Below are positions 1 to 9,891 of a stretch of DNA of 64,000 nucleotides, one piece after another. Numbering within the stretch: position 1 is the stretch's first letter; the number at the start of each line of letters is the position of its first letter. The stretch comes from Sordaria brevicollis (lineage: Eukaryota; Ascomycota; Sordariomycetes; Sordariales; Sordariaceae), in the NCBI GenBank assembly GCA_033439795.1, contig JAUTDP010000008.1, positions 1,798,001 to 1,862,000 on the forward strand. The letters are read 5' to 3'. The translations under genes and the position numbers were made by a program. A model generated the notes under the pieces. It saw only the letters and a program-made list of their open reading frames with translations, was not told where the DNA came from and did no database searches.

Positions 1-3000
1 TGCTCTTCTGACATTTGCCGAGAAGACGAAGACGGAGCTTTGCCTTTTCCGGATCGATTTGAAGAGCGGGAAGACCCGAATCGACGACTTTCCTCTTCAC
101 GAGCACTCGAGTGGCGACCTCCCGAGCGATTCCATTCGGTCTCATGCTCATGCTCATACTCTTCCCTTATCTCTTCCGTCACCTCCCTACTCCTTCCCCT
201 CTCACTTCTTCCCTCGCTTCGCCCCCTTTCTTCTCTTGCCGTCGTCTCCCGCTCCTCAGACAAGTGTCTCGACCCCTGCCTCGAACCACGCTGGGAACCA
301 TGTCTCGAAGAAGAACCATGCCGGGAGTGCCCATCCCGTCCATGTCCATGCCTACTAGAAGAGTGACTACTCTCCCGAAAGCTAGACCTAGACCTGGCAT
401 CACCTTTTCCGAGGTAGTCTCCCCATATGTGCTCTTCCTCGTGTTCCTCAGATACTGTCTCTACTTCGACGGTTTCTCGATAACTGTGGCCACGGCGAGC
501 TTCGGCGGGTTGAGATCCGGACTGGCGTTCCCGCTCTTCAGTTTGTTCAGCTACTGATCTTCTGAGGTTGGAGGTAGAGGACTTTTCAGGCCGAGCACCA
601 TGTCCTCTAGAAGAAGAATGATTACTGCTTTCCCTGAAGCTGGACCTGTTCTTAGCACCAGGCCCGGCGTAGTCACCCCATACCCGCTCTTCCTCTCGCT
701 CCTCAGTGACGGTTTCGGTCTCGATGACTTCTCTATAGCCATGACCATAACCACGAGCTGCAGGCGCGGGTTCGGGTTCGGGTTCCTGGTGACTGGCTGA
801 GGCTGATCTCCGATTGGAAGAGCTTTCTTCCCGGGCAGAAGTAGTGCTACGTTGCAAGCCAGATTTGTCATGTTGACTGCGGCTGTGGTTGTGGCTGCTG
901 TCATGGAAACCAAGACTGACAGAGGCGGACCGGTCACGGGTTACGTTGTGGCTGAATTTCTCTTCTGTTTGCCAGTCCATGGCTTCTTGCTCTTGCTCTT
1001 GCTCATGTTGCTGGCGTTCGCGCTCGGAGAAGGGAGCGGTCTGGCGTGTGCTGCCGAAAGTGGTATTGGCTCGAGGTTGAGGTTGTCGGGTGAAAGCAGA
1101 ATTGGTGCTAGCTTGGTGTTGGCTGGCGAAGCTGGTCTCGGTTTGATGTTGGCTATCATGCATGGTACTATCCTCAGCCTCGACATGTCCGAAGCTGGAA
1201 TTTACTTGTGGTTGCGTGTTGAAGCGGGTAGTCACTGAGGGTTGCTTGATGGCGTGACTGCTGCTAGCTTGAGCTTCAGTTCTGTGGAAGCTGGTACCAG
1301 CATTGTCTTGTTGGCCAAAGCTGGTGTCCGCTTGCACCGGTCTTTCAAACCCAAAGCCGGTGCTGACTTGAGGTTGAGGCTCTCCGAAGATTGGGCGTTG
1401 GGTTCCAAACCCATGGACGACTTGAGGATGCGGTTCTCCGAAGACTGGACGTTGGTTACCAAAGCCGGCATCAGCCTGAGTTCCTCGTCCAAAGCCAGCG
1501 TAATCCTCAGCTTGCCTGCCAAAGTTGTTCTGACCATAAGCTTGCCTGTCAGAACCACTACTCGCACGACTCTGCCTCTCAAAGCTCGTACTAACACTAG
1601 CCTGATCTCGGTTTTCAAAGCTGGCACTAGCACTAGCAGTACCACTGGCGTCTTGACTGCCAGAAGCATGCTTGCCCATCATGTTCCCAAAGAGCGAGTT
1701 ACGCCCGAAGCTTTCTCTAAAAGATCCAGGCGGATCTGGGCCGAAGGGGTCCTCCATGGTAACGTCAACGGTGTGGGCGGTCTCAGGGATGGCTGATGCT
1801 TGTTTTGAGCTTTCCTCGACATTGTTAACAGAAGTCTGCCTGGAGGCGTTACGCGGCGAGAGGACTTGCGCTCCCTGGGCAACTAGATTCTTAATCGAGT
1901 TGAACAAGCCAAATCCAGATCTTTCTGGATGAGGTTGAGGAGTTGTTTCGAATTGAGCTTGAGGTAACGGCTGAGGTTGGGGTTGAGGCTGGGATTGGGA
2001 TTGGGAATGAGAGGGTCTAGAGCCAGACGGCGACGGCGAATGGCCGTCTTGGAACCCGGGCATCCCTCGGAAGGGACTCCGCAAGAAGCTTCCCCTGGGT
2101 GGAGGCGACGGAGGATCCGAGGTTACCTGCCTAAGTGCCTCACCAGCTCTGATGATCGGAGACAGGCCCGGCCGCTTCTGTGAGTCGGGCGGGGGCATCA
2201 GATGCTGAGGATTAAGTGCCGGAAGATTTGGCGAAGCAAGGGATGTCAGTCTGTCGGCCGGGGTTTCGTTTGAGTTCGATCGTACTCGGCGCAAGGGTTG
2301 TTCAGTACGCTGCTTCTGGCTGTGTCCGGTTGGAGGAGAGGAGGGCATCTCTTCATCTTGGACAGGCTCAAGAGACTCGGTGGGCTGTCTTGGCTCATCA
2401 TTGTTGAGTTCGGCTTCGGCGTCGTCGGTCTCTACATTGGCATGGGTACCGAAATCGTACTGGAAGTCGTAGTCGCGGGGTTCTGGAGGGACAGGAGATG
2501 GAGACTTGTCAAGTGTCAGAATTCTATTCAACGCATATGAGGGGTGGGAATTATTTACAGATGAAGCCCGCTCAACAGAGGGCTTGATGGTTGTCTTTGT
2601 GGTCTGTTGCTGAACATCTGTCTGAGATTTTCTAAATAACGGACTTGATGGTTCAGGTGGCAGATTGCCTCGCGATCCTCTTCGTAGGTGGCCGTGATAT
2701 AGGACGCTTGATTCCTGTCTTTCGAACTGGTCGTAGTTCATAGAGCGGGCTGACGATTCCACTTCACCGTCGCCACGGACATTATTGTTTCGTTGCCCTT
2801 CATGCGGCCGAGCATCTTCTTTGTGTGAAGAGTTGGCCGACCTTGTCTTAGCTTGATGTGCTTGTTCTTGCCGTGGTTCCGCTTCAGTTTCCTGCTGCTG
2901 CTCAGACTCCAGAATATCCTCAAACTCCTGGTCCTGCTCATGTTCCTGCTCCTGTTCCTCTTCATAGAGAGGTTCAGACCCTGGCTCATGTTCAGGCTCC

Positions 3001-5243
3001 TCTGGCGATTCGGACCGTCGTTCAGGCAAGGGTTCGAAATCTGGCGTACCCCCAGATATTGGTTCAAAGCCTGGTTCCCGTTCAACGCCAGATCGACGTG
3101 TTCGATTTGCTTCCTGCTCATAAAAATGGTCCGATTCCCTCTCTGCCCGATGCTCTCTTCGATCCCAAGTGTTCGATTCCGGTACGGGCTCGACCTCACG
3201 TTCTGGTTCTGGCTCAGGCTGCTGTTCCCTCTGCGGCTCTCGTCTTTGTCGTTTTCGTGGTTCTGGTCGAAACCATAGGTCGGATTCTTCGGGCTCCTCT
3301 TGTGGTTCGGGCTCAGGCTCATGTTGTGGTTCTGACTGCTCTTCGCGTTCAGGCCTTGGTTCGGGCTCCGATCTTGACCTGGCGCCAGATTCAGATTCTA
3401 GCGCTTGTTCCGACTCTGATATACGATTCAGATTAAAAGCCCGTTGTTGCTCTTCCTCTCGCTCCCGTTCTGAAGATTTTTGTCGACCCAAAACTTTGCT
3501 ATAGCGCTGTTCCATAGCCTCTTCACCCTCGTGCGCCTCCTCCTCTTCAATTCCCTCCACCACCTCGGTCTCTCGCATGTTGTTATCACCCGTCGAATAC
3601 CGATATAGCGGATCGTAACCGGGAGGTGGCGCCCTTGGCGTAGTAGTCGCATTGGGATTGATAGAATAGTCCACTGTCCTATTATGGCTTAATCGCTCGT
3701 GCGACTCCTGTTCCTGCTGGCTTATACGCAACGATCTTATCGTCTTGCTAATATAAAAGCTGGTCGTGTCGCCGTCACGATTCTCCTCGTTTTGCGCTCC
3801 TTCGTGCTCTTGCTCCCCGACATAGCTCGAATTCTGCTGCATAGATAATAGCGAATATGGATCGATCATAGTGAACTCCTCGCCTGGTAACCTGGTTTCT
3901 GTTGGCTGGCCCGCAGGTGTATCCCTCGGTGTCGCATTGTCATCGTCTTGCTCCGATTCGAGGTCGCTATGCGATTCGCCGCCGCCAAAATCTGCATATT
4001 CAACGTATTCGTCTCCATGTGAAAGTTCCGATTCCAGCTGAGGTGTTTCTCGACGAGCGGGTTCCGGTCGCAGCTGCTCTGCCCTCGAGAATTGCGCTTT
4101 AGGTGCCCTACTCCATCGTTGAGCAGCCGGTGTGTCTTGAGGTGGGTTGAACGAGTTGTCCAGCCATATGTCGCCTTCTGACTCGTCCGGCCTAGGGGCA
4201 TCACTCGAGACAGCTCCAATGCCTCTCTCTCCTAAGAATACATTTGATTGTGCTTGTTGATAAGTGCGCTCGCGCCGGGTGTGTTCTTGGTCTTGATTTC
4301 GCTCTTGGTTCCGATATCGGTTTTCTTGGTCGCGACTGGATTCGGCTTGGGGCCCAGCCTCATTATCAGAAACGTCTTCCTTCAGCGCTGTAAGATCTCG
4401 TTCGATAAGAGCGGAAAACTCGTCGTGCGAAATCGAATCCTTCCTCGGCCGACCTCGTTTCCTTCGCGCAGAACCTGGACCCAGCAGACTAGGCTGTCTC
4501 ATTGGCGAAGTGCCCGAAACACCCTTCCTCCGCTTCGGCGCACGACTGCTAGGCCCTGGTGTCAAGCTGATCCGCCTCTTCGTCCCTGGTGTGAACCCGA
4601 GCTTGCTAAAATCGATTGTGACGTCCGAGTCCAAGACATCCTTTGACGAGGATCGTGCTTCGCGCAATCGAAATCCGGGGGTCGCTGGTCGCATCGGGCG
4701 AGTTGTCGTCTTTGGCGTCTCTGAGCGCAAAGCTGTGCCCGGGGTAGCTGTTCGTGGTGGCCTTCCGCGCGGCCTCGCTGGTGTAACGAATTCGCCAAGT
4801 CGAGTAATCTCGTCGTCTCCGTCATCCTCCGCGCCGCGCAAGGGAACCGTAACCGATGTTGTCCGTTCTCTTTCGCGAATGCTGCGAGCCGTTGGCGTCG
4901 AGTGCTGAAACAGACGGCGACTAACACTGCTTCGTGATGTAACCCTCGATGATTCGGCTTCGACAGTGACCAGCAAGCGCTGGGGTGATCGCCCGTCTCC
5001 AACATCCAACTCGAACATGCGCTTTCTCGGCGTACTTTCTCGGAGGGCTTGGACTCGTTGCGTTCGTGGAGTTGGCTGGTGCTGGTTTCTGGGACGACCG
5101 CGACGCGCCGATGCGGGTTGACGAGCTGGGATCGCTGGTGTCACGGAGCGGGAGGCTGGCGTGGCGGCCGTATCGAGAAGTGGATCCGTGGACGACGAAA
5201 TGTCGTCGACCGACATCATGGACGCGTCTTCGTCCTCGTCCAT
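1..5243 (-). CDS. Giant AT-hook, Glu-rich, FG-containing nuclear protein (3' end beyond window)
   Basis: Read from ATG at 5243 down to base 1, this frame has no stop codon: at least 1,747 codons, with the C-terminus off the left edge and no intron needed. Three AT-hook cores are visible: RRGRPR near residue 46, RPRGRPPR near 155 and RKRGRPRK near 261. They imply binding to the minor groove of AT-rich DNA and a nuclear location. Residues about 610-790 are a Glu/Gln/Pro/Arg low-complexity tract. Residues about 1200-1380 carry degenerate GFG, SFG and TFG repeats. Beyond residue 1490 lie two tandem copies of a segment with the core YRE..E.ETV.EE..EE..WGDY, followed by Arg/Ser-rich sequence. I recognise no enzymatic domain. 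The product could be a chromatin or nuclear-pore-associated scaffold, but that is inference. The frame is certain; the function is unknown. Confidence 0.85.
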   Translation of the reverse strand, partial: MDEDEDASMMSVDDISSSTDPLLDTAATPASRSVTPAIPARQPASARRGRPRNQHQPTPRTQRVQALRESTPRKRMFELDVGDGRSPQRLLVTVEAESSRVTSRSSVSRRLFQHSTPTARSIRERERTTSVTVPLRGAEDDGDDEITRLGEFVTPARPRGRPPRTATPGTALRSETPKTTTRPMRPATPGFRLREARSSSKDVLDSDVTIDFSKLGFTPGTKRRISLTPGPSSRAPKRRKGVSGTSPMRQPSLLGPGSARRKRGRPRKDSISHDEFSALIERDLTALKEDVSDNEAGPQAESSRDQENRYRNQERNQDQEHTRRERTYQQAQSNVFLGERGIGAVSSDAPRPDESEGDIWLDNSFNPPQDTPAAQRWSRAPKAQFSRAEQLRPEPARRETPQLESELSHGDEYVEYADFGGGESHSDLESEQDDDNATPRDTPAGQPTETRLPGEEFTMIDPYSLLSMQQNSSYVGEQEHEGAQNEENRDGDTTSFYISKTIRSLRISQQEQESHERLSHNRTVDYSINPNATTTPRAPPPGYDPLYRYSTGDNNMRETEVVEGIEEEEAHEGEEAMEQRYSKVLGRQKSSEREREEEQQRAFNLNRISESEQALESESGARSRSEPEPRPEREEQSEPQHEPEPEPQEEPEESDLWFRPEPRKRQRREPQREQQPEPEPEREVEPVPESNTWDRREHRAERESDHFYEQEANRTRRSGVEREPGFEPISGGTPDFEPLPERRSESPEEPEHEPGSEPLYEEEQEQEHEQDQEFEDILESEQQQETEAEPRQEQAHQAKTRSANSSHKEDARPHEGQRNNNVRGDGEVESSARSMNYDQFERQESSVLYHGHLRRGSRGNLPPEPSSPLFRKSQTDVQQQTTKTTIKPSVERASSVNNSHPSYALNRILTLDKSPSPVPPEPRDYDFQYDFGTHANVETDDAEAELNNDEPRQPTESLEPVQDEEMPSSPPTGHSQKQRTEQPLRRVRSNSNETPADRLTSLASPNLPALNPQHLMPPPDSQKRPGLSPIIRAGEALRQVTSDPPSPPPRGSFLRSPFRGMPGFQDGHSPSPSGSRPSHSQSQSQPQPQPQPLPQAQFETTPQPHPERSGFGLFNSIKNLVAQGAQVLSPRNASRQTSVNNVEESSKQASAIPETAHTVDVTMEDPFGPDPPGSFRESFGRNSLFGNMMGKHASGSQDASGTASASASFENRDQASVSTSFERQSRASSGSDRQAYGQNNFGRQAEDYAGFGRGTQADAGFGNQRPVFGEPHPQVVHGFGTQRPIFGEPQPQVSTGFGFERPVQADTSFGQQDNAGTSFHRTEAQASSSHAIKQPSVTTRFNTQPQVNSSFGHVEAEDSTMHDSQHQTETSFASQHQASTNSAFTRQPQPRANTTFGSTRQTAPFSERERQQHEQEQEQEAMDWQTEEKFSHNVTRDRSASVSLGFHDSSHNHSRSQHDKSGLQRSTTSAREESSSNRRSASASHQEPEPEPAPAARGYGHGYREVIETETVTEEREEERVWGDYAGPGAKNRSSFRESSNHSSSRGHGARPEKSSTSNLRRSVAEQTEERERQSGSQPAEARRGHSYRETVEVETVSEEHEEEHIWGDYLGKGDARSRSSFRESSHSSSRHGHGRDGHSRHGSSSRHGSQRGSRQGSRHLSEERETTAREERGRSEGRSERGRSREVTEEIREEYEHEHETEWNRSGGRHSSAREEESRRFGSSRSSNRSGKGKAPSSSSRQMSEE
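339..755 (-). repeat. Tandem protein-coding repeat, two copies of about 53 residues
   Basis: Within the AT-hook protein, copy A is encoded at about 755-594 and copy B at about 494-339 on the minus strand. The period is 85-87 codons. Both copies contain a YRE/E.ETV segment, an acidic stretch, WGDY and SSFRESS.HSSSR. Spacing differs by two codons, as expected from one small in-frame indel. A weaker third copy may follow near 225-160. Confidence 0.7.
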
Positions 5244-6407
5244 GGCAGCCCTGGTTGTGGGCGCATGAGGCCCGGTGTTTAGGTGGTGGATATGGCGCAG
5301 CTAAAGGAGTGTACAATGGTCAAGCAATATGTAATGTTCACAAAAGAATGCAGCAGAGGATAGCGCATGCGCATAAACCTCCTATCCAAAATGGGTGATG
5401 CGGATCTGAATGCTGTCGATTGTTTACTTTGGATTTCCCCGTCGTTGTTGAGGCGACCAGAGGACCCATGATTGATTGACAAGTTTGGGATCCGTCGCCA
5501 AGCTTGCAGCTGTAATTGCTGGCCAATGAGAACGCGACCGCAAAGTGTCCCCGCGGTGCAGCAAAACCGCGGTCTTCAGCTGGCAGGCAAGGGCAGGCTG
5601 AGAAGACCCACATTTTCTGAGCTGGGATTGCTTAGTCAGGCACAGACCCCTCTCGCACAGACGTCATCGCCTCGGCATAATGTGTGAGATACTTCAACCA
5701 TCAACATGAACATCAGACTGAAGAAGCTCCAACATCGGGACAAGTACAACGTGGAATTGATACACCATGCCTCCGTGTCTTGGCACGATGCTGACAATCA
5801 CAAGAGTTCATGGTTGACAACAGGTGGCTGGTACAAGGACTCGCTGGAAAAAGATAACTCCCTCCATCACTTACACCGTCTCAACCCGGATTACTAATTC
5901 CAACGACGACACAATCAACTGTGCAGTAACACTACATGTGCGGGCCTGTCGATGTCTAATCCAGTGTCCCATTACGGCATAGGCCACGCCCTTTGAGCAT
6001 GACGTGCTCGTGCTAGCGAATGGCTTCACATACGTGCTCGTCCTGACCCCTACCCAGCGTTGAAGCGCGCATGTAGTGTACGTGTAAGTCGCAGCAAACA
6101 TCACGACGGAAAAATATCTAGACACCAGGATGGTTTGCTACACAGTATCTTGCTAAATAACCAGAATCCACCATGATTTGAAATCCTCACATTGTTACTA
6201 ATGACCCTGATCGTGAATGTCTTCTTCGACGTTTTACTTCTGTGTTTGTGAAAGGAGATACTGGGGAACTTGTCGTCGACCACGGACATATAAACCAACA
6301 AGCATCACCACCCATCATCGTCGTGTGAAAGATTCCCACCATCGGTATCTTCTACCCTCAGAACATCTCCCACTACCCAAACAATAAACTCAACCTCAAC
6401 CATCAAG
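5244..6407. promoter_or_regulatory. Divergent intergenic region between the AT-hook gene and the AsaB-like gene
   Basis: This 1.16 kb holds no convincing coding frame. It must contain the promoters and 5' leaders of two divergent genes. A CCAAT pentamer lies at about 5523, and a TATA-like site at 6289-6294 precedes the rightward gene. No repeat or RNA gene is apparent. Confidence 0.5.
6289..6294 (+). promoter_or_regulatory. TATA-like box for the AsaB-like gene
   Basis: TATAAA occurs 114 bases before the ATG at 6408. A C/A-rich, AUG-free leader typical of filamentous fungal 5' UTRs lies between. The assignment rests on position and sequence only. Confidence 0.4.
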
Positions 6408-7337
6408 ATGTCTACCACCACAACAACAACCACCACCACTTCCTCAACCCTCACCACCTCAGAAGACCGCGTCCCCCGCGGCGATGTCCTCGCTCCCTTG
6501 CACTTCTACATCCCGCCCACCGACGGCTCCATCCCCTTCAACAACATCGACCCTCCGGCGGGTGTTCCAGAGCGTAACTTCTCCTACCAGACCATCCCCG
6601 TCACAATCCACGACATCCGCACCTCTTCTTCCCGCCCTGCCTCCTCCTTCACACTCGATAACGACGCCTTCCAAATTCTCCAAGGTCTTCCCCCCTCCGC
6701 CGAAGAGTCATCTTCTTCAGGAGGATCCAATTTCACCTCCGACACCTCCATCAAACAACTCTACTACCCCGAAGTTACCCGCCTTTTGTTGGATCACATC
6801 CCCGGTTCCAACAAAGTGATAATATTCGACCACACAATCCGGCGCACCTCCCCATCTGCCCCCCGCGGCCCCGTTCAGCGCGTGCACATCGACCAAACCG
6901 CCTCCTCAGCAGCACAACGCGTCCGCCGGCACGCCTCTTCCCCCGAAGAAGCCGAAGCTTTACTCAAAGGCCGGTACAGAATCGTCAACGTCTGGCGTCC
7001 TCTTAACAAGGGCCCCGTAGAATCCTTTCCCTTGGCATTCGCCTCTTCGCAAACTGTCGACGACAAGAGAATCGTGCCGGTTGAACATCGGTATCCTGAT
7101 GGCTATGTGGGCCAGACGGCGGGGGTTTTGTATGAGGAACAACAGAAATGGTATTATTTGAGCGGGATGACGGGGGATGAGAGGGTTTTGTTGGAGTGTT
7201 TTGATAGTTGGAATGATAGTAAAGAGGAAGTAAAAGGGGGCAGGGTGCCGCATACGGCTTTTGAGGATCCGAGACAGAGAAAGGATGCGGAGGGGAGGGA
7301 GAGTATTGAGGTTAGGGCTTTGGTTTTTGGGCCTTGA
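6408..7337 (+). CDS. AsaB/CmcJ-like hydroxylase/desaturase family protein
   Basis: Single-exon gene, 309 aa, a usual length for this fungal family. Members resemble AsaB, GA4 desaturase and the cephem 7-alpha-methoxylase subunit CmcJ. They belong to the Fe(II)/2-oxoglutarate oxygenase superfamily and often sit in secondary-metabolite pathways. Visible family signatures are DHTIRR, RVHIDQT (HxD-type metal ligands), NVWRPL, ECFDSW and the C-terminal PHTAFEDP, which would supply the distal His. The first 20 residues are a Thr/Ser run encoded by ACC/ACA triplets. The start is the first ATG after a C/A-rich leader. No other biosynthetic gene adjoins it, so the substrate is unknown. The 3' third switches from C-rich to G/T-rich third positions, which is unusual within one gene. 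Confidence 0.8.
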   Translation: MSTTTTTTTTTSSTLTTSEDRVPRGDVLAPLHFYIPPTDGSIPFNNIDPPAGVPERNFSYQTIPVTIHDIRTSSSRPASSFTLDNDAFQILQGLPPSAEESSSSGGSNFTSDTSIKQLYYPEVTRLLLDHIPGSNKVIIFDHTIRRTSPSAPRGPVQRVHIDQTASSAAQRVRRHASSPEEAEALLKGRYRIVNVWRPLNKGPVESFPLAFASSQTVDDKRIVPVEHRYPDGYVGQTAGVLYEEQQKWYYLSGMTGDERVLLECFDSWNDSKEEVKGGRVPHTAFEDPRQRKDAEGRESIEVRALVFGP

Positions 7338-8109
7338 AGTTTCTTTTGGACAGTGAGGAGTGTCTGTCATGTGGTGGGCGTGTTTGGCTGCGTGTTTGCA
7401 GTTCTATTTGGAGCGAAATGTGTGGATATTTGTTTTACATGTTACTCCGGGATAATATTGAGATTTTGTATGCACACAGATGTTGGAAGTTAATTCTGCG
7501 CAATCCTTTTTGAGTTTTTGCTCTATCCTCACTATAGTATTTGTCGATGATGCCTAGCAGTAAGAATGGCCGTCAGTGTCGTTCTGGTAGCTCAATTGAA
7601 GAAACTCTTCTGGAACCCGTTCCACGATTGTCGACGTTGACAAGTTGGAGGACAATAAGATTGAACCAAAGTGAAGCAGGCTGGGCTCCCAAGCACATAC
7701 TGTGTAAAAACAGCACACGGTCCTCCAGGAGGATAACAAGACGACAAGAGTTTATATATAATACCTAATGCTAAAACAGCAGGTATGGAAACAATGAATG
7801 CTCGAGTACCACCTATAAAAAGTCGAATAAAATGTCCTTGAACTCCGTAACCCCTTCAATGAATGCGCAACCTCGATCCGGTTTTCTGAACCAACGCCCC
7901 TCCGTACCTAACTTTTCTTCCTGCATGTTTGCCTATCCAACATGCATCGTAAAGGGGTAAAAGCTCCAGAGCTATATTTAAGCAACACAAGTGGCAGCCC
8001 ACCCTATGCACTCTCCTCTGCTATGCGAACCATATGTCGCCAGCAATGCTCTCAACCCTTATCAGATTGAGTCCCCTGACGCTATCTGGGACAACCTGGA
8101 ACTGCGTCT
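7338..8109. other. Convergent intergenic region
   Basis: This 772 bp separates the 3' ends of the AsaB-like and Sds3-like genes. I see only short random frames and AT-richer sequence suited to polyadenylation; no feature is supported. Confidence 0.5.
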
Positions 8110-9891
8110 CTAACCGCCGCGGCCACCGCGTCCCTTCCTACTGCTGGTGCGGCTCATAGCCACGCCACCGTTGGCGCTAGACTGCCTGCTCATAGAGACA
8201 CCCCCAAGCCCCTTAGCAGGAGACTGATGGTGCGAAGGAGTACCTGAGCGGCCGCCCTTTGCAGGGGTGCCGGTACCGAGACCGTTGGTTGCCTCGGACC
8301 TCTCTGGCTCGACGGGCTCCTTGATCGGAGGGAGACCAAGGCGTTGTCTGAGTTCGTTCTCTGATGGCCGCTCGCCCTGGACGAAGGATACAAATCTGCG
8401 GTCCTTGATCGGGAGCGACACAGATTGGAGAAGCTTCATGCTTCCGTGCTCGGTCTGCAAATTGGCGCCCATGCCGTTGAGCTGGTCGTATTGCTTCAAA
8501 GCATGCATAACCATCATGTCCCCGGCCACGTCGTCGCTGGCCAGCGCTGCCGGTGTATTAAACTCAGACTGCTTAGCATGGCCCTTGACGTACTGTGACG
8601 GGAACGCAGGAGGCTGCTTAGGGTCCTGACTACTAGTCAGACGCTCGAGGTTGCCGGGGAAGTCGAAGTTAGCGAGCATCTCCAAGCCCATGAGCTTGTC
8701 GTCGAAGTTGGGATTATTGGCCCCGCTCTTGTTGCTACGAGTAGCGTGCGATACATTCCTCTCCATCGCTGGCGCCGAGGGAGCCTCCGAGTCAGGATCA
8801 TCATGATCGCCGCTGCCGGAGACACTGCCCTCAGGGGACGAGATCGGGCGGCCATAGTCATCGAACCGTGGCTTATGGGTCAGGATGTACTTGTGCGCCG
8901 CCAAAGCCGATTGGTTGTACGTCATTGACAGTTCCTTATCTGTAAACAACTTATCGATACTGTAGATCGGGCCTGTGGTCTTGCGCTGCACCAGACGGTC
9001 TGTCTGCCAGAGGGGTGTCGTGCTGTTGGGATCGAGGGCGCGCCGTTGTGGCGCTGGAGAACCGTCGTCGTCGTTCATGTTGCGTTTTCTCTTCTTGCCG
9101 TCCATGCCCGTCATCTCCTCCATTTCTCTCCGCAGGCGGGTGGCCCGCTTGCCATGTGTGCCTCCGGGGCTGGCTGGGTTGGTGATGCTGAATTGATTGG
9201 GGTGCAACAGGAGTGCGGACGCATCGGCAATCTCCAGGGCCTCCTTTTCCTTGTTCAGTCTGTATTTCTTCGAAGTAATAATATTGATCAATCGGTCGCG
9301 GAGGGTCGAGGCGAGGGCCTTGTGTTCTCTGTTCGCAAGCTCCGTCTTATAGGCATGCGTGTTGAGGTATTCGGCGATCTTTTTCTCGTAGTCAAACTGT
9401 GGCACCGAGAGTTAGCAATGACACCGGATTATTGGAGAAATAGGTTTTGAGAGGCCAAGCCAACGTACTTTGAACTTGGTGAGAGCATAATCGCGTTGCT
9501 CTGCGAGATCCTGTACTTTCTCCATCCACTGGGCAAACTTGGGGCCAGCCATGTCAAGAAGGGATCGCGGGACCCCATCCGAGTCAGGGCCATTCAGCTG
9601 GTTGAATCGTCTTTGATCCTCTTCGAAGTTATCCAGAGGTCGGTCGACATAGGGGTCAACTCGCATGACCAGGCTGGTGTCAATCTGAATCTTTTGTAAT
9701 TGTTCGCGGAACATCTGGTCTCTGTCCTTGCTCCATTTGTCGGAAAGGGTTGCAATACGTTCAGCGAGCATCTGGCGTCGCTTGTCTCTCTTGGATTGTG
9801 ACTGTGACTGCCCGGGTGGAGGGGAAGCATTGGAGCGGCGATCAGGCCGTCCGGGAGGCGCGTCGGCCATGGTAACGTCGGTAGAAGCCAT
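8110..9891 (-). CDS. sds3: Sds3-like Rpd3L histone deacetylase complex subunit
   Basis: Two exons, 9891-9469 and 9396-8110, are joined across a 72 nt intron (donor GTACGT, branch GCTAAC, acceptor CACAG), giving 569 aa. The N-terminal part (SKRDKRRQMLAERI, then DKWSKDRDQMFREQLQKIQ, then VDPYVDRPLDNFEED) fits the Sds3-like domain of fungal Rpd3-Sin3 corepressor subunits. A predicted helical segment continues through FDYEKKIAEYL and KYRLNKEKEALEIADAS. A basic patch KKRKRN suggests nuclear import. The C-terminus is disordered and ends in a Gly/Arg run. Start choice: MASTDV at 9891 is preferred; an upstream in-frame ATG at 9996 would add 35 residues. The Sds3 identity rests on recalled family pattern and is moderately certain; the gene itself is clear. 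Confidence 0.68.

Noticed and set aside
2853..3436. Overlapping plus-strand frames of 141 and 192 codons
   Set aside because: Shadows of the Glu/Gln/Pro/Arg-rich part of the left AT-hook gene; repetitive composition keeps several frames open.
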